64,000 nt of DNA from Desulfobacteraceae bacterium (GTDB lineage Bacteria; Desulfobacterota; Desulfobacteria; Desulfobacterales; Desulfobacteraceae), in assembly GCA_024225635.1 (NCBI GenBank), contig JAAEMK010000691.1, positions 1-64,000 on the forward strand, read 5' to 3'. A program made the position numbers and the translations under genes. The notes under the pieces are model-generated. The model worked only from the letters and a program-made list of their open reading frames with translations, was not told where the DNA came from and did not search any database. Positions 60,605 to 64,000 of this stretch are shown piece by piece. Every line of letters begins with the position of its first letter. Position 1 is the first letter of the stretch.

Positions 60605-61437
60605 GAAGTGACGACCTTGATGTGCCAGGGCTCGAACCTGACCCCCAGACGGTTGCCCCGGGTATACCGGAGCTTCACATACCCGGTGTCGACCAAGGTT
60701 GAATAGACCCGGGTGGTGGTGAACCTTTCCGTGAAATTGGCAACGCCGAACCCGCGCTTGCCCACATCGAAATCCCCTACCCCGTGATAGGAGTATCCGG
60801 GCGGCGCCAGTGATCTTGAGGCAAGGGAGAGGTTGCCCCCATGGTGCCGCGCCTTGTTCAGGAACAGGAGCATCTGCTTGACAATGCCCCGCAATCCGGA
60901 GGTGAGCACGGCATCCTTGCCCACATCGGCCATGATTTTTTTATAGGTCGCAAGGGGTTTTCCCTGGTAGAGGCAGTTCCCGGTGCCAGGAATCTTGACG
61001 ATACGTTCCAGGCGGATCGTGTCCGTGATCCCTGAAAGCTTTTTATCGCCCAGGAACCCGTAAATGGAGGCATCCTCATAAAAGATCTTCTCCATGAACG
61101 TCGCCTCGGCGGGGGGAAAGGCGCCGATGGATGAATAGGCTGCGGCATTGGACAGGGCATAATCAAACCCCATCAGGGAGAAGTTGCCGTACCCCAGGGT
61201 GTGCCGGAGCCGCTTCAGCCGGGCCACCACGGACAAAAGCAATGGCAGCTCCCCTGAATCCAGAAACACATCCGCCTCGTGGATATCATCGACCCCCAGA
61301 ATCTCGGGAAGGTTATCCCTGACGGCCAGACTCCGGACGGACTCCCCGGGCAGGTACCGGGCCCGGGCAAACGCCGGGGGACAAAAACCGGAAGCTGCAG
61401 CCAGGATCGCTCCTGTTATGAATTCTCTTCTGTTCAT
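60601..61437 (-). CDS. TAT-exported VanY-like D-Ala-D-Ala carboxypeptidase
   Basis: The N-terminus MNRREFITGAILAAASGFCP is a twin-arginine signal (RREFI). The C-terminal domain shows the LAS-peptidase pattern: GYSYHGVGDFDVGKRGFG near 217-235 (His and Asp zinc ligands) and RFEPWHIKV at the end (EPWH). It would trim peptidoglycan peptides in the periplasm. The middle contains a long helical region rather than a known domain. The spacing of the zinc Asp is one residue shorter than the common SxHxxGxAxD. Confidence 0.75.
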   Translation of the reverse strand: MNRREFITGAILAAASGFCPPAFARARYLPGESVRSLAVRDNLPEILGVDDIHEADVFLDSGELPLLLSVVARLKRLRHTLGYGNFSLMGFDYALSNAAAYSSIGAFPPAEATFMEKIFYEDASIYGFLGDKKLSGITDTIRLERIVKIPGTGNCLYQGKPLATYKKIMADVGKDAVLTSGLRGIVKQMLLFLNKARHHGGNLSLASRSLAPPGYSYHGVGDFDVGKRGFGVANFTERFTTTRVYSTLVDTGYVKLRYTRGNRLGVRFEPWHIKVVTS

Positions 61438-61514
61438 GACAGATCTTTGATAGCTTTTTTTTCAATGGGAAGCAACATTTTTGAAAATATAGAATAAAAG
61501 ACCCGCAGAAGAAT

Positions 61515-61543
61515 ACGGGCAGGCTTCATGCAAGCCCGCCCGT
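61515..61543. terminator. Terminator-like hairpin between VanY-like and chalcone-isomerase-like genes
   Basis: Arms ACGGGCAGGCTT (61515-61526) and AAGCCCGCCCGT (61532-61543) pair with one mismatch. On the minus strand it follows the end of the chalcone-isomerase-like gene by 13 bases and is followed by a moderately T-rich stretch. On the plus strand T7 follows nine bases later. Confidence 0.5.
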
Positions 61544-61556
61544 GGCGGCAGTTTTT

Positions 61557-62129
61557 TTAAAGGCCGAGGTAGCCGTCCCTCAGGGAACTGTCAGCCTTCT
61601 CACCCAGGCTGTACCGGTAGTACATCTGGGCAAATTCGGAACCTTCGATGGTTCCCTTTTCAACACCGTTTAGAATAAGGGTGAGGCCTTTACCGGGCAC
61701 ATAGATTGATTCCGAGGTAAAGCCGGGTTCCATGTCCACGTCAAGCCAGGAGGCGTACTGTTTGATCTCGGCATCGTGTTTTGCCACAAGATCGGCCGGA
61801 TTGGTATCTACCATGGTCTCGATAAAGCCTTCCTGGAGTTTTTCGGCCGTGGCCAGGTCTGTCAGGTAGTGGAGATAGAAATACTTGACCTGCTCCGTCT
61901 CGATGGCCTGCCTGGCATCGGTGGTCGGATTTTCCAGGTAAAGGCCGCCGGCAAAAATTTTGATGAAACCGAGGGCCTTTCTCAGGGCGACCCCGTTGAG
62001 CTTGAGTTCTTTTCCGGCAATGCTCTTGGCCTCGGGAAAGTTGACCCCCTTGAGCTCGGCTGCGGATACCATGGCTGAAGACAGGACAAAAAGAGATGCT
62101 AACAAGGACAACAATGCTTTTCTGAACAT
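61557..62129 (-). CDS. Periplasmic chalcone-isomerase-like protein
   Basis: 190 residues with a signal peptide (LLASLFVLSSAMVSA, cleavage near 23). Blocks LNGVALRKALGFIKIFAGGLYLE (within 44-66; motif FIKIFAGGLYLE), LHYLTDLATAEKLQEGF and ILNGVEKGTIEGSEFAQ are typical of the bacterial chalcone isomerase-like family. These are not flavonoid enzymes; fatty-acid binding has been suggested for relatives. A single gene. Confidence 0.85.
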   Translation of the reverse strand: MFRKALLSLLASLFVLSSAMVSAAELKGVNFPEAKSIAGKELKLNGVALRKALGFIKIFAGGLYLENPTTDARQAIETEQVKYFYLHYLTDLATAEKLQEGFIETMVDTNPADLVAKHDAEIKQYASWLDVDMEPGFTSESIYVPGKGLTLILNGVEKGTIEGSEFAQMYYRYSLGEKADSSLRDGYLGL

Positions 62130-62241
62130 GACTAACCCCCTCTCGTTACTGGTAATTGTTTAACTACATGAACAATGTTTACACAATTTAAATATAACAC
62201 TGTTTACATCCAAGATCCAGCACTATTTCCCCCCTCACCGG

Positions 62242-62736
62242 CTAATCCAGGCGAACCCTTTTCATGAGCCGCTCCCGGCATTTCTCTCCCCTGTGGGACA
62301 GCACCGGCACGGGGGAACGCTTGAACACCTGTTTTGCCACATCCCCGATAAAGGAGTTCCTGAGACCGGACCGGCCCCGGGTCCCCATGACCACGAGATC
62401 CGGGGATTCCCTGACAATGGTTTCCAGGATCTCATCCACGGGATGGCCGAGCTTGAACAGGATTTTTACCCGTTTGCCGGAAAAACCGCTTGTTTCGACA
62501 ATGGTGTCCATCATGGTTTTCCTGGCCTTCTTGATCTCGGACACATAGTGCTCGCCGTCCACATCATACCCCATGGAGACAACGCTCTCCACCGATTGGA
62601 TATCCCGCGAGTTGATGACGCTGACCACCAGGATATCCGCACCGTACTTATCCGCAATGGCCGCGGCTGAATCGAACACCCCCTGGCAATTATCCGTCAT
62701 TGCCAGGGGTACCAGAACTGTTTTTATTATCTCCAT
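62242..62736 (-). CDS. Universal stress protein (UspA family)
   Basis: 164 residues from ATG 62736, which has GGGAGGG just upstream. The frame extends to 62799 but would overlap the TRAP gene. KTVLVPLAMTDNCQ begins the alpha/beta fold. The ATP-binding tail GTRGRSGLRNSFIGDVAKQV (about 129-148) has the G-2x-G-9x-G pattern. It is found right after the TRAP permease gene (25 bases), a frequent pairing in which the Usp protein may regulate transport. Confidence 0.92.
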   Translation of the reverse strand: MEIIKTVLVPLAMTDNCQGVFDSAAAIADKYGADILVVSVINSRDIQSVESVVSMGYDVDGEHYVSEIKKARKTMMDTIVETSGFSGKRVKILFKLGHPVDEILETIVRESPDLVVMGTRGRSGLRNSFIGDVAKQVFKRSPVPVLSHRGEKCRERLMKRVRLD

Positions 62737-62761
62737 CCTGCCCTCCCCGCTTAAGCTTAAC

Positions 62762-64000
62762 TTAATATTCTTCAAACGCCTGATTGGCGGTAACTGCATC
62801 CCGGACCGGAATCCTGGGACGCTGCATGAGATAGATCACCCCCAGAAGGGCCACGCCCATGGGGTAGACCCAGTAGCGCTGACCATGGGCGATCCCCAAA
62901 AGGGACGCCACGGCATCGGGCCGCATGAGCATGAAGGTCACCCCGAGAAAAAGGGGCACCTCGTAGAAGCGGTTTTTCGCGACAAACCACCCCTGGGTGG
63001 CCGAGGCAAAGGCGAAGTTGCCCAAACAGGCCATGAGGAATATCAGGATGCCCTGGGACCAGGATGTGACATTGTGGAGGATCAGGTCGGCGTTGAAGAT
63101 AAACATGAACGGCAGGATCGCCGTCCGGATGTCGTACATGAACCCCTGGATCCCCGTGGGGATGGGCGGTGATTTTGCGATGGCCGCGGCCGCATAGGCC
63201 GCAAGCCCCACGGGCGGGGTATCATCGGCCAGGATGCCGAAGTAGAAGCAGAAGAGATGGGCGGACATCAACGGCACGATGAAGTCGTTGGCGCCGCCGA
63301 TCATGACGATGGCAGGGGCGGTCAGGGAGGCCATCACGATATAGGTGGCCGTGGTGGGAAGTCCCATGCCGATGATGAGGCTTGCCAGGGCCGTGATCAG
63401 CAGCATCAAAAAGATATTGCCCATGGAAAGCACATCGATGATCTGGGTGATGAGTCCGCCAAGCCCCAGGGCCACCACCCCGACAATGATGCCGGCGGCC
63501 GCCGTTGCCAGGGCCACGGATACCATGTTGCGGCCGCCTGCGGCCAGGGCCGAGAAGATGTTGAAAACGCCCTGTTTAAAGGCGGGCAGAATCGGTTCTT
63601 TATTCCTCCACGCCTTGAACGGCTCCTGGAAGATCATGATCAGGGCCATCACCCAGATGGCGTTGAAGGCCGACAGTTCCGGGGAGTGCCGCTTGACAAT
63701 GAGTTCGTAGAGGAGCATGAAAAGGGGGACCAAAAAATGAATCCCGCTCATAAGCGTTGCAAAGAAAGGCGGCAGCTCACGCCTGGGAAGTCCCTGGATA
63801 CCCAGCTTGGACGCCTCGATGTGGGAGATGTAAAACAGGGCCGCATAGGAGGCAAAGGCGGGAACCGCAGCGGCCTTGACAACCTCGATATAGGGCACGT
63901 TGACATACTCCGCGATGATGAAGGCGGCGGCTCCCATGATGGGCGGGGCCAGCTGGCCGTCGGTACTGGCGGCAACCTCCACGGCCGCGGCCTTGGTGGG
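62762..64000 (-). CDS. TRAP transporter fused permease (DctQM), C-terminal part
   Basis: The gene continues past the window end, so only the last 413 codons are visible. It belongs to the fused 4TM/12TM TRAP family. TDGQLAPPIMGAAAFIIAEY is the conserved DctM block, followed by LASLIIGMGLPTTATYIVMA, HLFCFYFGILADDTPPVGLA and about ten hydrophobic helices. It imports a carboxylate-like solute with a periplasmic binding protein, which is probably encoded beyond the window. UspA follows 25 bases downstream. Confidence 0.92.
   Translation of the reverse strand, partial: PTKAAAVEVAASTDGQLAPPIMGAAAFIIAEYVNVPYIEVVKAAAVPAFASYAALFYISHIEASKLGIQGLPRRELPPFFATLMSGIHFLVPLFMLLYELIVKRHSPELSAFNAIWVMALIMIFQEPFKAWRNKEPILPAFKQGVFNIFSALAAGGRNMVSVALATAAAGIIVGVVALGLGGLITQIIDVLSMGNIFLMLLITALASLIIGMGLPTTATYIVMASLTAPAIVMIGGANDFIVPLMSAHLFCFYFGILADDTPPVGLAAYAAAAIAKSPPIPTGIQGFMYDIRTAILPFMFIFNADLILHNVTSWSQGILIFLMACLGNFAFASATQGWFVAKNRFYEVPLFLGVTFMLMRPDAVASLLGIAHGQRYWVYPMGVALLGVIYLMQRPRIPVRDAVTANQAFEEY

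Overview
The window looks like a chromosome segment from a Gram-negative deltaproteobacterium, most likely a sulfate reducer of the Desulfobacterales. The support is inferential: an outer-membrane exosortase/EpsH type exopolysaccharide locus, a PAPS-forming sulfate adenylyltransferase/APS kinase fusion, a fused TRAP permease, a PpsR regulator and many Desulfobacterota-type small proteins. No rRNA, tRNA or CRISPR array was seen.

Region 1 (1-5507) is a pile of mobile DNA: a truncated IS1595-type transposase, an IS3-family element whose left terminal repeat has been split by a group II intron carrying its own reverse transcriptase, and a decayed ISAzo13-type transposase. Several of these genes lose frame exactly at A8/A9 runs.

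Region 2 (5622-41661, all minus strand) is one tightly packed cluster of 30 genes, with many ATGA-type overlaps. It reads from a Wzz-type chain-length protein through tyrosine autokinase, initiating sugar transferase, Wza-type export protein, outer-membrane barrel, EpsI, exosortase, DUF3473 deacetylase, FemAB-like protein, a PHP-like protein, GT4 and amidotransferase. It then continues into a decoration module: NAD epimerase, FAD oxidoreductase, acetyltransferase, carbamoyltransferase, six GT2 proteins, two more deacetylases, a flippase, a sulfotransferase, a GT-C membrane protein, a second amidotransferase and a transglutaminase-like protein. A near-consensus sigma-54 promoter lies 109 bp upstream of the first gene. 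The genes together would build, modify (acetyl, carbamoyl, sulfate, amide), flip, length-control and export an exopolysaccharide. The half from about 5.6 to 21 kb is visibly more AT-rich than the half from 21 to 41 kb.

Region 3 (42040-49741) has a short operon with an apparently exported receiver-domain protein, CheR, PpsR, several small conserved proteins, a GGQ release-factor-like protein, and a PAS histidine kinase with a sigma-54 response regulator, ending in a REP-like palindrome. Region 4 (49811-64000) is mostly housekeeping: PAPS synthase, SLOG protein, aminopeptidase N, dodecin, a bacterial cereblon-like CULT protein, an EI24/CysZ-like membrane protein, a class IV aminotransferase, PilZ, HAD phosphatase with a TAT-exported VanY-like peptidase, chalcone-isomerase-like protein, UspA and a fused TRAP permease running off the end. 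The sulfotransferase of region 2 and the PAPS synthase of region 4 suggest a sulfated polysaccharide.
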